This document shows positions 11,898 to 23,402 of a stretch of DNA of 64,000 bases, one piece after another (the first letter of the stretch is position 1; every line of letters starts with the position of its first letter). A model generated the notes under the pieces. The model was not told the origin of the DNA, ran no database searches, and worked only from the letters and a program-made list of their open reading frames with translations. Source of the stretch: Cryptomeria japonica (Eukaryota; Streptophyta; Pinopsida; Cupressales; Cupressaceae); assembly GCF_030272615.1 (NCBI RefSeq), contig NC_081415.1, positions 374,559,392 to 374,623,391 of the forward strand. Direction: 5' to 3'. The position numbers and the translations under genes are program-made.

Positions 11898-13182
11898 GGT
11901 GCAGGAGCACCTAACCCAAACATACACCAGGAGGTTAAAGATCATGCCATGAATCATTTCACTCATATTTGAGTTTATATGGTCATTTTAATGTATTTTG
12001 AGTCATTTTGTGAAGCATTGTAAGACATTTGCTCAAGATGTGTATTTGAGTCCTAATATGGTCTAAGAGGTCACATTGTGCAAATATTTCCATGGAAGGT
12101 TAAATAGGATGTAAAAGTTTGTTTTGAGTCCATCTAAATGTATTTCAAGTGCACAAGCAAAGATTAGGGGTCATATTTATCAAAATGTCAAAATTGTCAA
12201 TTGTGTCAAAAATGTTGTCAAGCACAAATTGCATTATAAAGTTGCAAACCAAGGATGTAATTGGTCTTGGGTAGTTTTAAATAACATATGGATGTTTGGA
12301 GGTTATAAAAACCATCATTTTGTCGAGTCCAATGGGTGTGTGTAAGATTGGAGGAAGGAAATGAATAACATTTGAAGTTTTTACACACTCCACATTATTT
12401 TCTGGGTATTGCAGTCTGATCATTCACGTTTTTCTTTATGAAAAATTATTTGTATCCATTGGAAATGTATTTCATATGAGAATGACATGAGTTAAATTTG
12501 TTTTCCCTTTGGTTTTATTTAATTTCAATCAGTTTGAAGCAAGTTGTGCAAGATTTGGTGAAAACTGTCAAAAAACCTTCCAAATTGGGGTTTGTGGAGA
12601 GTTTCACTAAAATCTTTTGATTGCACCATTGGAAATTGTTGTAAATTTGGTGTTTGATATAGGGTTGAATTATCTTTCAAATTAATTCAGTTCAATTTGA
12701 TTGTTTAAGTATTTCATGAGAAATTTGATGCCCTAGGCGGATTGGGAATGCAAATTTCTTGTCTTTTCTGTAACAGTCAAAATGGTCTCGGTGCAAAGAC
12801 CATAACTCGTAACTCCACGGTTGGATTGTTCTCAATTTTGTATATGGTTTTAGAAACCTAGTTTTATATAGCCTCACTAAAGAGATCTTCCAAATATGCT
12901 CGGGTTTGAAAGTTATTAATAACTGAGTACGGGTATATCAAACTGTCATTAACTGGGACAACATAATGCATTGTTTTGGTCTTGATTAATGTTCAAAGGG
13001 TTATAAAATGATATGATGGATTTGATATTGGATTGGTTAGTTGATATTAATATTTTTTTGGACTGTATAATGATGATTATGATCATATTATGCCTCTAAT
13101 ACAAGTGAAGATGTTGTGTTGAGATTGGAACTCCATGTTGATATAGGGGTTCTTGAAGGGTTTTTCATGATGCTCTGCATCA
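11898..13182. mobile_element. 1285-bp non-autonomous insertion in Copia-1 RT
   Basis: Non-coding DNA that splits the RT between VKCAF and LNGEIQEEVY. Removing it restores reading continuity. The direct repeat ATTTTT at 11892-11897 and 13183-13188 is a likely 6-bp target duplication. The ends are small palindromes, GGTGC-AGGA-GCACC on the left and TGATGC-TCT-GCATCA on the right, which are also imperfect inverted repeats of each other. No transposase frame is present. The superfamily is unclear: the length and duplication do not clearly fit hAT, Mutator, Harbinger or CACTA. The boundary call is strong; the class is unknown. Confidence 0.75.
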
Positions 13183-14358
13183 ATTTTTAAATGGTGAAAT
13201 TCAGGAAGAAGTTTACAGTGAGAAAATTGATGGATTTTCATTGATAGATGATAAAGATATGGTTTGCAGATTGAAGAAATCTTTATATGGTTTGAAACAG
13301 GCTCCTAGAGCTTGGTATGCAAGGTTGGATAAATATCTTTTGAGTCTTGGTTTTAGTAAAGGCAGTGTTGATAGTAATTTATATTATAAGATCACTGATA
13401 ATGATATTTTGATTATTGAAGTTTTTGTTGATGATATCATTTTTGGAGGAGAAGATAAATTGTGCATGGAGTTTGCTAACAACATGAATATGAATTTGAA
13501 ATATACATGATTGGTGAGATGAAATTTTTCTTAGGTTTGCAGATTACTCAAACTGACAAAGGCATTTTTATTTGTCAAACTAAGTATCTGAGGGAATTGT
13601 CGAAGAAGTTTGGTATGGAAAATTCCAAACCGGTAAGTACTCCTATGGCAACAAGTGAGAAATTATCTATCAAGGATACTTTACACTGGTAAATCCGGCA
13701 AGGTATAAGTCTATGATTGGTGGTCTATTATATCTAACTCAGACTAGACCTGACATTATGAATGTAGTAAGTATTGTTTCAAGATATCAAAGTAATCCTA
13801 AAGAAAATCATGAATGTGCAGTAAAGAGGATATTCCAATATTTGCAAGGAACAACAAAATATGGTTTATGGTATTCTAAAAATCTTGATTTCACTTTATG
13901 TGCATATATTGACTCAGATTGGGTAGGAGATACTATTGACAGGAGATTTCTTTCTTGGAAAGAAACTGGTTTCATGGATCAACACAAAACAATAATGCAT
14001 TTCTTTATCTACTGCAGAAGCTGAGTATGTTGCAACAATAACTATTTACACTCAAGTCTTGTGGATGAAGCAAATGTTGAAGGATAGCAGGGTAAGTTGT
14101 AGTGAACTGGTAGTTATCCACTATGATAACTCTACAGCTATTGACATATTTAATAATCCGGTATTTCACTCTAAGACTAAGCATATTTCAATAAAGTATA
14201 ACTTTTTGAAGGACAAGGTAGAAGCAAAGGAAGTCAAATTGGTTTATGTGAACACTAAAGAACAGATTGCAGACATATTCACTAAATCGCTATCTAAGGA
14301 ATCATTTGAGTATTTGAGAGATAGGTTAGGGGTTTCTACCCCTCTGGCAGAGACTTGA
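13183..14358 (+). pseudogene. Copia-1 RT C-part and RNase H
   Basis: Continues RT with [18 protein letters not shown] (~13265-13318) and the active-site motif [10 protein letters not shown] (~13421-13450; Phe-Val-Asp-Asp instead of the more common Tyr-Val-Asp-Asp). A frameshift at ~13505 leads to GEMKFFLGLQITQ, and a TAA at 13690 with another shift leads to IGGLLYLTQTRPDI. RNase H motifs are YIDSDWVGD, AEYVA and YDNSTAIDI, ending with KEQIADIFTKSLS and a TGA at 14356-14358. At least three frameshifts make it inactive. Confidence 0.9.
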
Positions 14359-14641
14359 TTGATGAATTTTTTCATCAGTCCAACATGCATTATCAGAGAC
14401 ATTATTCATTTTGGCACTGATGAGTGGTGCTACTACTTAGGGGGAGTAGTCGGCTTTGAGTTTTAGAGGTTTATATTATTGCTTTGATATTTTTATCAGA
14501 TTTGTGGTATTGATGTCAAAGGGGGAGTGATAGTAATGTGAAAAACTATTTAGAATCTTACAAAGATATCATTCACAGGGGGAGACTTGTTTGGAATTTA
14601 TTGATACTTAGATTTTTTTCACATCTAGTGTTGCCATCAAT

Positions 14642-14655
14642 GCCAAAGGGGGAGA
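14642..14655 (+). other. Copia-1 polypurine tract
   Basis: GCCAAAGGGGGAGA lies directly before TTGTTGG at the 3-prime LTR, the standard position for plus-strand priming. Confidence 0.8.
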
Positions 14656-14656
14656 T

Positions 14657-15924
14657 TGTTGGCATAATGGATGAATTGATTATGTGTTGCATTTATGTTT
14701 TGTCATTGATGTCAACACTAGTTGTTATGGTTGGTTATGGTAGACAAGTTTTGGTTACCAATAGGTGATCTAGTGTTACTGGTAGAAGAAACTATTTGTT
14801 GGGCACTTTCGACATGTTTGGATCAGTGAAGTATATTTGATTTCATGTGTTATATGCTCCATGAGCATGTTTTGGTTAGTTGGTATTGGCTTGGTAATCA
14901 GATGCTATTATACACTTTGGTAAACCCTTACCAGCACTGGTTTAAGGCTTTACTGATAGAGCTTTCATTGAGAAATCATGATAGGATGCATAATTGGTGT
15001 TGGTGCAACTTCTTCATGGATTTCAAGATCTTGAAGATGTTCTTTGATCATGCTTCAACCACTTGAAGACATCGCTTTGGCATGGTGGACCCAGAATAGG
15101 TCCGGTACCTATCTAGGTTATGGACCGGTATCATCCTAAAATGTACTCTACACATTATCGAGATGTTTCGAGAGGATTTATGGATCTGTTATTATTATTT
15201 TGGTCTTAAGATGACATGGCATATCATTGTAATATAAAATTATGTGATGATCTTATTATAATATCTTTTAGGTGGCCGACCTAATTGGTTTAGGCCTTAG
15301 GGTTTGTATAAATAAGAGGTAGAAACTCTTTGTAAATCATCATGGTTATTGGAAAGGTCATGGTAAAGAAATGTAATGTGCAAATATTGTAATATCATTC
15401 AAGCAGAGGAGTTGATCGATCATTGGTGATTGAATTGGATTCAAAAGAGGATTTAGTCCTCTGGCACAGAGCTTAACCAGGACTATAATCAGGCATGGTA
15501 GATGCTATTTTTGGTAGTTCACTCTATTGGATTGTTATCCATTTATCTTGAGATGGTTGTAGCTTCTCTATAGTCAGTGAAACTCTTTTGTAATGATCAG
15601 TACACTCTAGGAAGTGTGGCTTCTTGCAAGTGCAGGCCCCTCATTGTAACACATACTTTCTACAGAAGTATCATTTGCCCACCATGGTTTTTCCCTTTCT
15701 GGGTTTTCTACATAAAAATCATGGTGTTATGTGGTATGGTTGCTTTGCATTGATTATCTAGTTAATTGTTAAGTTGTATTGTTTACCAGTATCTGTTCCT
15801 ACCAGCATCTATATGTGCTTTACTAGTACTTGATTTATTTAAGCTTGTATTGTGGATTAAAATTTATAATCTATTAACAAATGATTCACCCCCCCCTCTC
15901 AGTTGTTCACCAGTTATCCTAACA
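14657..15924 (+). repeat. Copia-1 3-prime LTR
   Basis: 1268 bp, starting TGTTGGCATAATGG and ending CCTAACA at 15924. It carries the same TATA box (15307-15314) and the CCCCCCTCTCAG block near the end as its partner. Confidence 0.9.
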
Positions 15925-16742
15925 CGGACAACATAAAACTTGCAAGTAAGTAGTAATCAAAGCTTTAATTATAACAAAAGTTCAATAATGGTTTATATTT
16001 TATACTCTTTTATGTCATTAACTAAAATATGTACGTGTTGTATTTATAGAAATTTATGCATCCTCATCAACCTGGTGGCCATGATCAGGGTATTGCAGGT
16101 AGTTCAGGTGATGATGATTTTCTATAAATTAAAACTATTCCTTCTTTGGACTTGTGAACTTGCTTTTTTAATGCAAGTGTTATTGCTCATATATTTATTA
16201 TGTAGTTGATGCAGAGGGATCTAGTTGATGCTCTTCATGACTGATCATTCATACCTTAGGGCAACAAACCCCCTTACACATCCATTCACTTGTTCTCAAC
16301 AAACCTCCAATATATCCTTTTTCTAGATCCTTGACTTGGATCAACCCCTTAATCATAGGACATTGGCTATTTATCCGACTCAAAGGAAATTTCCACTTGC
16401 ACTTGCTCTAACATTTGACTCCACTATGTGCCAAGATAATAGTAACAATGAGATCACTTTCTGCCCCTAATGCAACTGTCCTACTATGATCCTACTGGCA
16501 TACTCATCTTTCCCAAATCCATCTTGAGGAATTTCACTTTGAATCACTCCAACTCTCATAATTTGACTTTGATATGGTACCAATTCTAATTAGGACTAGT
16601 AATGGTTTAAAGACGCATCTCCCAATGCTCATTTGTCACACACCACACTAGTGGTCCCCAAGGACACATAAATGGACTTCTTTCCCATGAAAAAAACACA
16701 ATTCCCAACCTTCCCAACCACCCTAAGAAACATCTTGACCCT
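15925..16742. other. Non-coding DNA between Copia-1 and Copia-2
   Basis: AT-rich with a possible short exon at ~16050-16120 (HPHQPGGHDQGIAGSSG), then pyrimidine-rich sequence without long frames. The right part continues after Copia-2 at 23403, so it is the pre-insertion target of that element. Nothing further recognised. Confidence 0.4.
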
Positions 16743-16808
16743 TTGTTTGTTGGCATATGGAAACTCCAATGAGACATTGTGTGTGATTGAAGGTTTTGTC
16801 ATTGATGG

Positions 16809-16924
16809 CAACCTTGCAATCCTATGGCACCGGCAAGACATTATACCAGCAAAAGCATTACACAAGCAACCTTGCAATCCTATGGCACCAGCAAGACATT
16901 ATACCAACAAAGCATTATTCAAAC
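16809..16924 (+). repeat. 58-bp tandem duplication in LTR U3
   Basis: Two copies starting CAACCTTGCAATCCTATGG at 16809 and 16867, upstream of the TATA box. The same duplication is present in the 3-prime LTR (22581 and 22639), so it predates this insertion. The enhancer role suggested by the position is inference. Confidence 0.8.
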
Positions 16925-17095
16925 AAGACAGTGTACCAGCATTAGCAAGATCAATCTACACTGGCACCGACATAGAAGATGTACATCGGCACAGAAGAGA
17001 ACATGTATACTGGCACAGAGGCTGACATGATTTTTGATATGTAATATTTTGTTTATTATTGTAAGCCGACTTAGCAAATTGTAAAATGACTCTTG

Positions 17096-17105
17096 TATAT
17101 AAAAG
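17096..17105 (+). promoter_or_regulatory. TATA box of Copia-2 LTR
   Basis: TATATAAAAG is conserved at 22868-22877 in the other LTR. Confidence 0.6.
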
Positions 17106-17628
17106 AGATCATTGTAGACATTTGTAGGATATGGATAGGATGCGTAAATAAATTATAAGGCAGACCTAATGTGTGAATTGTAGGTCAAGGGTATATGTAA
17201 AGAACAGAGCAAGAACCGGTATTGAATCTGGCATTGAAGATGCTATTGTAAAGTAGTACAGATCATTGGATTTGCATAATCCTCATTGTAAGTCAGTGTG
17301 ACTTCTTATTGAGCAGTGAGCTCTAGGCAGTTGGCCTTCCTACATATGCAGGCCCTTATTGTAAGTAATATTCTCTTATTGGCCAGTAAGTGAATATTGT
17401 GGGTCACAAATCCCACCGAGGTTTTTCCCACATCGGTTTTTCTCATTAAACTTCCTGTGTTATGGTGTTCTTTTCAGGTGGATGTTTTTGATTCTGATAT
17501 TTACATTAATTCTTGCATACCTATATACTATTACTTTATGTTCTGCATATTTAGTTTTAAGAAAATTTCATTACCGGTCAGATACTAATTCACCCCCCCC
17601 CTCTCAGTATTTGTGGGAACCCTAACAA

Positions 17629-17641
17629 TTGGTATCAGAGC
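17629..17641 (+). other. Copia-2 primer-binding site
   Basis: TTGGTATCAGAGC starts one base after the LTR end, matching the canonical initiator tRNA-Met primer site of plant Copia elements. Confidence 0.9.
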
Positions 17642-17698
17642 TTGGTCCTCTATTTTTAGAAGCCTAACAGCTTGAGGAAGATCTTGACACCGGTAAAG

Positions 17699-18832
17699 AT
17701 GGAAAATATGATGAAGCAACTTGAAGGAGCTCTTACTGCCTATGATGCAGAGAAGTTGAAAAATATCAAATTAGAAGATGATTTAAAAGTAGCTCAGGAC
17801 ATTATTCAGACACTTCAAGAAAATCTTACTGTTACAAGAAATAAGAGAAGAGAACTTTGTGAAAAATTGCAAAATGAGAATGATGAAAAGGAATCACTAA
17901 ATGATATGATAAGCAAATTGAAACAAGAGATCATGACAACAAAAAATGAAATGCAGGACATGACTATGAGATTTTGCAAAGAGATTGAGGACAGAAAGAA
18001 GAATGAAGAAGAATTGACCAGAAGACTAAGTGATGCAGCAAATGAGAACACAAGACTTAGCTATGAAAATGACATGTTGAAGATAGATCTGATGCATACT
18101 CAGAATGACTCGAATGAACTAATGAGACAAAAAGAAATCTTGGAAAGGGAATTGGAAACTGCAAGTCAACACAAAGAAAAATTCAAGAAAAGCTCAGAAG
18201 AACTTGGTACCTTATTGAAGAATCAAAAACCCAAAGGTGACACTTTTGGAATTGGATTTGAAGTTGGAGAAAGCTCTGGTACTGCAAATACCCAGGATCA
18301 CAGCAAACCGGTAAGACCTTCTAATACTTACAAATTCAATGGAAAATGCTTTAACTGCAATAAATATGGTCATAGGGAAAATGAATGTAGATCTAGGAAT
18401 TATCAAAACATCAATCCTCCCACCAGTCAATGCTCCAAATGAAACAAAATTGGTCATAACTTTGAAAATTGCAGAATGAATGTAAGATGTTATGTTTTTG
18501 GAAGATTTGGTCATTTATCAAATAAATGCAGAACACAAACTGACATAGGTTGTGGGAAAGCTATTCAGAAAAATAATGTAACTTGTTATGCATGTAATAA
18601 GATTGGTCATATTGCTAAATTTTGTAGAAGTAAAGGTACACCGGTAGACAACAAAAGTACTAGTTTGAAAGGTAAAGAAAAGGTTGAAGAAGTTAAGCAA
18701 GAATTCTCAAAGCAATGGATTAGAAAAGGTGATCTAAATATTGGGAATACTCCTCCACCGGTAGAACCAACAAATGCTCCACCGGCAGGACAATATGATG
18801 CTCCACCGGCAGGATGTTCTTCATCAAATTGA
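17699..18832 (+). pseudogene. Copia-2 ORF1: coiled coil plus four zinc knuckles
   Basis: A gag-like nucleic-acid-binding protein. From ATG at 17699, about 170 residues form a Glu/Lys-rich heptad-like coiled coil (KLKNIKLEDDLKVAQDII, then ELTRRLSDAANENTRL). The C-terminal half has four CCHC-type knuckles: CFNCNKYGHRENEC (intact), CSK-stop-NKIGHNFENC (second Cys replaced by TGA at 18440-18442), CYVFGRFGHLSNKC (second Cys to Phe), and CYACNKIGHIAKFC (intact). It ends in a Pro/Ala-rich tail and TGA. Copia gags usually have one knuckle, so four is unusual; Copia-3 here also has several. The usual UBN2 gag core is absent. Particle or RNA binding is inferred from the knuckles. Confidence 0.8.
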
Positions 18833-19181
18833 AGAAAATTATCTTGAGGGTTTGGCAATCAAATGACACATGTGCTATTATTCCCTTGATTAGAGAAAAG
18901 AAGTTGAAAATAATTCATTACCGGCAAGCAATTAATGTGGTAGGTAGCAAAAAAGACTTTATAAAATAAGGTTTTTGGCTCCATTTCATTTCACCGTGAA
19001 TTCAAACTTTTAGAGAGCGCGAAGATTTCCGAGCTAAGGCATTCCGAGCAAAGAGGCAAAGCACTTCAGCAATCAATCCATCCAAAGGCAGAAAAAGGTA
19101 TTTATCATCATGGCATCTTCCTCTGCACCTGAATTCATAGCAAACCCTACAGTAGTCGAAGTTATAAAATGACCTAGGCCC

Positions 19182-22100
19182 ATGTTTCAGCTAGTTCCCG
19201 AGGTAGCTAAGAAAGATGACAACACAGGTGCTTTTTCAAAAATTCCAAAAGGTGTTGTTTATGGAGAAGACCCTAGAATGTATATTCATTGCAACATAGA
19301 GGAATTAGGTGATGAAGAAATCAAAAACATGTATAAGTCTATTATATGTGACAACTCCGGGAATGTGAAACCTGAACATAAAATTGTTGAAACCCCAGGA
19401 TTCACTGAAATCCTCTGCATTCCTGAATTTCCCAAGGAAGTGGTTAGGATAGTTTTAAGAAAGGTACATGGTTCATTCTTTTGGCTTGACTCAGTGCATA
19501 AAATTACAAAGGAAGCTGTGAAAGCAGTAACAGGGTTACCTTCCACTAGTAACAGACCTGACAAAACCAAGAAGGTCTGCAATGACGTAGTAGCAAACTT
19601 AACTAATGCAACATCTGACAAGAGATCATTGAGGGTTAATGATGTGACCGATACAAATGTTAGATTTGTTAGCATGATTTTAGGTTACAGAGCAACTCAT
19701 GCTAATAGGCTTAACTCGGTTTCCAGTTTATGCATAAAAAGTGCTTATGACATGGTTAAGGACAATGTAAAAATTGATATTTGTGAATGGTTAAAGGATG
19801 AGTTAATTGACAATTTAGCAAAAATCAAGAAGGATAAGAAAGGAACCTTTAGATCTGGAAATTTACTTGTATGCTTAATGCTACATATAACCAAACAGGC
19901 TCATGGTATAGGCAACAAGGATTTTGGATTTGACATACTAGTAGGAAAATAATTATTTGACTTATTCAACAACATGGGTGAAAATAGAGAAAAGAATATC
20001 AGTGAGTATTTTCAAGCACTAAAGGTTAGAATGAATAAAAGAATCAGACTATCATAGGAAATTGTCAACAAATACAAGGATGATATATGTTTTGTAGTCA
20101 AAAAGGATGAGATCTGGATGGAAGCAGTCATCCCAAGAACAATCTGGGTAACATAGATGGGGTATGAAACAGATGACCACATAGTGGAAACTTATGCCAA
20201 AGCACTTCTGGAAGCCCCCAATGAACCAAAGGAAGAAGTATTTGGTAGTGCTGAGACCATTGAAAGTCAAATTCAATCTAAGAAGAGAGTGAAAAAGGTT
20301 GAGGCATTTGTGAGAAAAGGAACCAGACAAGCAAAAGCCATAAAAGAAGATGTATTAAAGAAAACCGGCATAACTGAAGATGAGTTGACAGCCCAACAAC
20401 CTGAAACTCATCTATCACTGGTATGTACTTCCCTAGAAGGAGATATGCCAGCAACTTTCAAAAGAGTTGTTAGGAAAAGAGACCCCTCACCAATAACCAC
20501 TCCTTCACCTAGAAGGACAAGACAGAAGCAACAAGCCGTGAGATCTCCAGTCAAGAAAGTCACACCTAAGAAGAAGCTAACCCCCAAAAAGAAGAAGAAG
20601 ACAAACACTGACTTGGCCCCTCTTGACATATTACTAAATGAGATCACAGAGGAAGGAAAATTGAAAAACATAGGCAAAATCTATAACACCCTATCAGATG
20701 ATGAGAAAGGACAAGTTGAAGAGAGTGTCATATTACACATGGACATGTATAAAAAGTTTTTGTTGCAAGTCTTAAATGAAATTCCTGATGAACTATATAA
20801 AAGACTTGAGGCCAGAAGGCAAGGAATAATTGAGTTGGATAAGAAAATAGAAATAGAAAAATTACTTGCAGTATACCCGGTCAACTCTCCTAAGGAAATT
20901 GATGATCTGATAGCTCAGGCCAACCAGACAGTTTTTCCACTGCACACCGGCAAATATCACTAATGGCAGGTAGAGTTACTGAAGTTTTAAAGGAAACAGA
21001 AAATGGTTAGGATACATTCTTGGTTGAAAAGGAAAAACAAGAAGAATATAGGAATCCCAAGCCCATTCTGGTATATCAGAAGGACAAAGGGAAAGGTAAA
21101 GTTGGTGGACCACCAAGTATCAAGATTAGAGACAACTTACCCCCACCTCCTTTAAATACTCCACCAGTAAAAACAACAACTGTAGAAGATCAACTAAGAG
21201 CTGAGAGTATGGACATAGAGGATAATAATCCTAATCCTGAAGTCCTATATACTGTGAATGTTGATACTCAAAAAATCAACATAGTGGTAGATAAGGATAC
21301 AACAGATAAATCAGGAAACAAAGAGCAACCGACAGTAGGAAACAAAGAGCAACCGGTAGCAGATTCAGTAAAAAGATGGAATCTAGAACACAAATAGAGA
21401 AACCAATAGAGCTAAAGGCTCCAGAACAGATGCCACCGGTAAGAAATGATGCAGGAAAACTAGTGCTTAAAGAGATGGACACACAAACAGACCTGCCAGA
21501 GGTCAATACTAGCATGGTCACTTCCACTGGCACTCAGTTTGTTGGATCACCATCAAATGTAACAGAGGTATTGCTTGAATCTATCAAGAAAATAACTGAT
21601 TATAGCTCACAAGCTTATAAAATGATAGATGATTCAATTCCAGTTTTGAAATCAATAGCTCCCAATTGTACTATAGCCAACAAAGTTTCTTTAGGCTAGT
21701 TGGATACACTTTATAAATATATTTCTGGAAATTTTGAGCAAAAAAAGGTAGAATCTATAAAGGAAAGTGTAGAAAAAGAGAAACAAAAATTCTTTGAGGA
21801 AGGAATAAAGAAGTGTAACAGGGAATTTGACACACTTCTACCAGAACTGTGCAATTTATTGAAAGAGCACAAAACTCTGTACAAAGACACCTGTAAGATA
21901 AACTTTTTGACCATAGATGTAGACTAAAAGATGAGAAAGGTATAGGAAGAGATAAATAAAATTGCAAATAATTTTGTTAACTCACCCGATGCATTATCAG
22001 TTTTTGAGGAAAAGATAACAAATTTTGAGGAAGAATTGCTCAAATTAGAAAGAGAGAAAGAGAAAATAATAAACAAGGCAAAATTCTTGAGATCTAAACT

Positions 22101-22314
22101 AAGTCCAAGATTGGACTATTTAGCATCTCTATAGAAGGAAATCTCAGAGGCACTAACTCAGGGAAGCAAAACATCAGTAGAGCACTTGCAGCATCTCACT
22201 GGTATAGTATACAGAACTGAGACAACAATTAAAGATAGCAAGAAGTTTATGGATGGTATAAACTTAATTTTGGGAGATATTCTTCAAATAATAACTACCC
22301 AACTACAAGGTTGA
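19182..22314 (+). pseudogene. Copia-2 ORF2: long unknown protein
   Basis: No family recognised with confidence. About 1040 codons can be followed in three successive frames, with shifts near 20960 and 21390. In-frame stops are TAA 19950, TAG 20055, TAG 20154, TAG 21008, TAG 21697, TAA 21925, TAG 21943 and TAG 22132. The N-terminal ~300 residues look globular (VVRIVLRKVHGSFFWLDSV; LVCLMLHITKQAHGIG), vaguely like the plant mobile-domain-type proteins carried by plant retroelements. The middle is very basic (TPKKKLTPKKKKKTN, ~20569-20613). The C-terminus is coiled-coil (ELLKLEREKEKIINKAK, ~22035-22085). It ends shortly before the polypurine tract, so it is the element's last gene. It shows no pol motif. 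Confidence 0.65.
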
Positions 22315-22507
22315 GGTTATGGATTGGTACAACTACAAAATCTACTAACCTTTATCATTGATGCCAAAGGGGGAGTAGTAGGATGAGAAAATTCAAAGCA
22401 TAGGGATCACATGCTCAGGGGGAGCTCTCACATTTTTGGTAACATTTTTGGTTTACACATTTTTGGATATCTTTTTGAAATTTTTCATGAGTGTTGCCAT
22501 CAATGCC

Positions 22508-22518
22508 AAAGGGGGAGA
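22508..22518 (+). other. Copia-2 polypurine tract
   Basis: AAAGGGGGAGA directly before the 3-prime LTR. A second GGGGGAG run lies at 22419-22425. Confidence 0.8.
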
Positions 22519-22519
22519 T

Positions 22520-23397
22520 TGTTGGCATATGGACACTCCAATGAGACATTGTGTGTGATTGAAGGTTTTGTCATTGATGGCAACCTTGCAATCCTATGGC
22601 ACCGGCAAGACATTATACCGGCAAAAGCATTACACAGGCAACCTTGCAATCCTATGGCACCGGCAAGACATTATACTAGCAAAGCATTATTCAAACAAGA
22701 CAGTGCACTGGCATCAGCAAGATCAATCTACACCAGCACCGACACAGAAGATGTACACCGACACATAAGAGAACATGTATACTGACACAAAGGCCGACAG
22801 GATTTTTGATATGTAATATTTTGTTTATTATTGTAAGCTGACTTGGCAAATTGTAAAATGACTCTTGTATATAAAAGAGATCATTGTAGACATTTGTAGG
22901 ATATGGATAGGATGCATAAATAAATTATAAGGCAGACCTAATGTGCGAATTGTAGGTCAAGGGTATATGTAAAGAACAGAGCAAGAACGGTACTGAATCT
23001 GGCATTGAAGATGCTATTGTAAAGCAGTACAGATCATTGGATTTGCATAATCTTCATTGTAAGTCAGTGTGACTTCTTATTGAGTAGTGAGCTCTAGGCA
23101 GTTGGCCTTCCTGCATATGCAGGCCCCTATTGTAAGTAATATTCTCTTATTGGCTAGTAAGTGAATATTGTGGGTCACAAATCCCATCGAGGTTTTTCCC
23201 ACACCGGGTTTCCTCGTTAAACATCTTGTGTTATGGTGTTCTTTTCATGTGGATGTTTTTGATTCTGATATTTACATTAATTCTTGCATACCGGTATACT
23301 GTTACTTTATGTTCTGCATATTCAGTTTTAAGAAAATTTCATTACTGGTCAGATACTAATTTACCCCCCCCTCTCAGTATCTGTGGGAACCCTAACA
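22520..23397 (+). repeat. Copia-2 3-prime LTR
   Basis: 878 bp, TGTTGGCATATGG to GGGAACCCTAACA, with the same TATA box and 58-bp duplication as the 5-prime LTR. TTGTT follows at 23398-23402. Confidence 0.95.
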
Positions 23398-23402
23398 TTG
23401 TT

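Larger units (their letters stand above)
7567..15924 (+). mobile_element. Copia-1 LTR retrotransposon, degenerate
   Basis: A complete but inactive Ty1/Copia element in the order LTR, primer site, gag, protease, integrase, RT, RNase H, polypurine tract, LTR; integrase before RT is the Copia diagnostic. The LTRs (7567-8820 and 14657-15924) share their ends (TATTGG/TGTTGG...CCTAACA). The flanking pentamers CAAAC (7562-7566) and CGGAC (15925-15929) differ at two positions, so a target-site duplication is only possible. The RT is interrupted by a separate 1285-bp insertion. Several frameshifts and stops show it cannot move unaided. It apparently landed in CACTA-related DNA. Confidence 0.9.
16748..17627 (+). 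repeat. Copia-2 5-prime LTR
   Basis: Starts TGTTGGCATATGG and ends GGGAACCCTAACA. It contains a 58-bp tandem duplication in its early part (units start at 16809 and 16867) and a TATATAAAAG box at 17096-17105. Confidence 0.95.
16748..23397 (+). mobile_element. Copia-2, pol-less (LARD-like) LTR retrotransposon
   Basis: A structurally complete element: 880- and 878-bp LTRs with TGTTGG...CCTAACA ends, a perfect TTGTT target duplication (16743-16747 and 23398-23402), a canonical primer site TTGGTATCAGAGC (17629-17641), and a polypurine tract (22508-22518). The 4.9-kb interior encodes no recognisable protease, integrase, RT or RNase H. It holds a coiled-coil/zinc-knuckle frame and a second long unknown frame. 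By definition it is a large retrotransposon derivative that must have used a partner's pol. LTR ends, primer site and polypurine tract match Copia-1 in style, so a Copia partner is inferred. Confidence 0.9.

Noticed and set aside
7562-15929. Target duplication for Copia-1 (CAAAC versus CGGAC)
   Set aside because: Two of five bases differ. It may be a decayed duplication but is not supportable as seen.
83-16653. CACTA terminus at 83-87 and TAGTG near 16649 as ends of one CACTA element
   Set aside because: Both are bare pentamers without extended inverted repeats or a matching 3-bp duplication.
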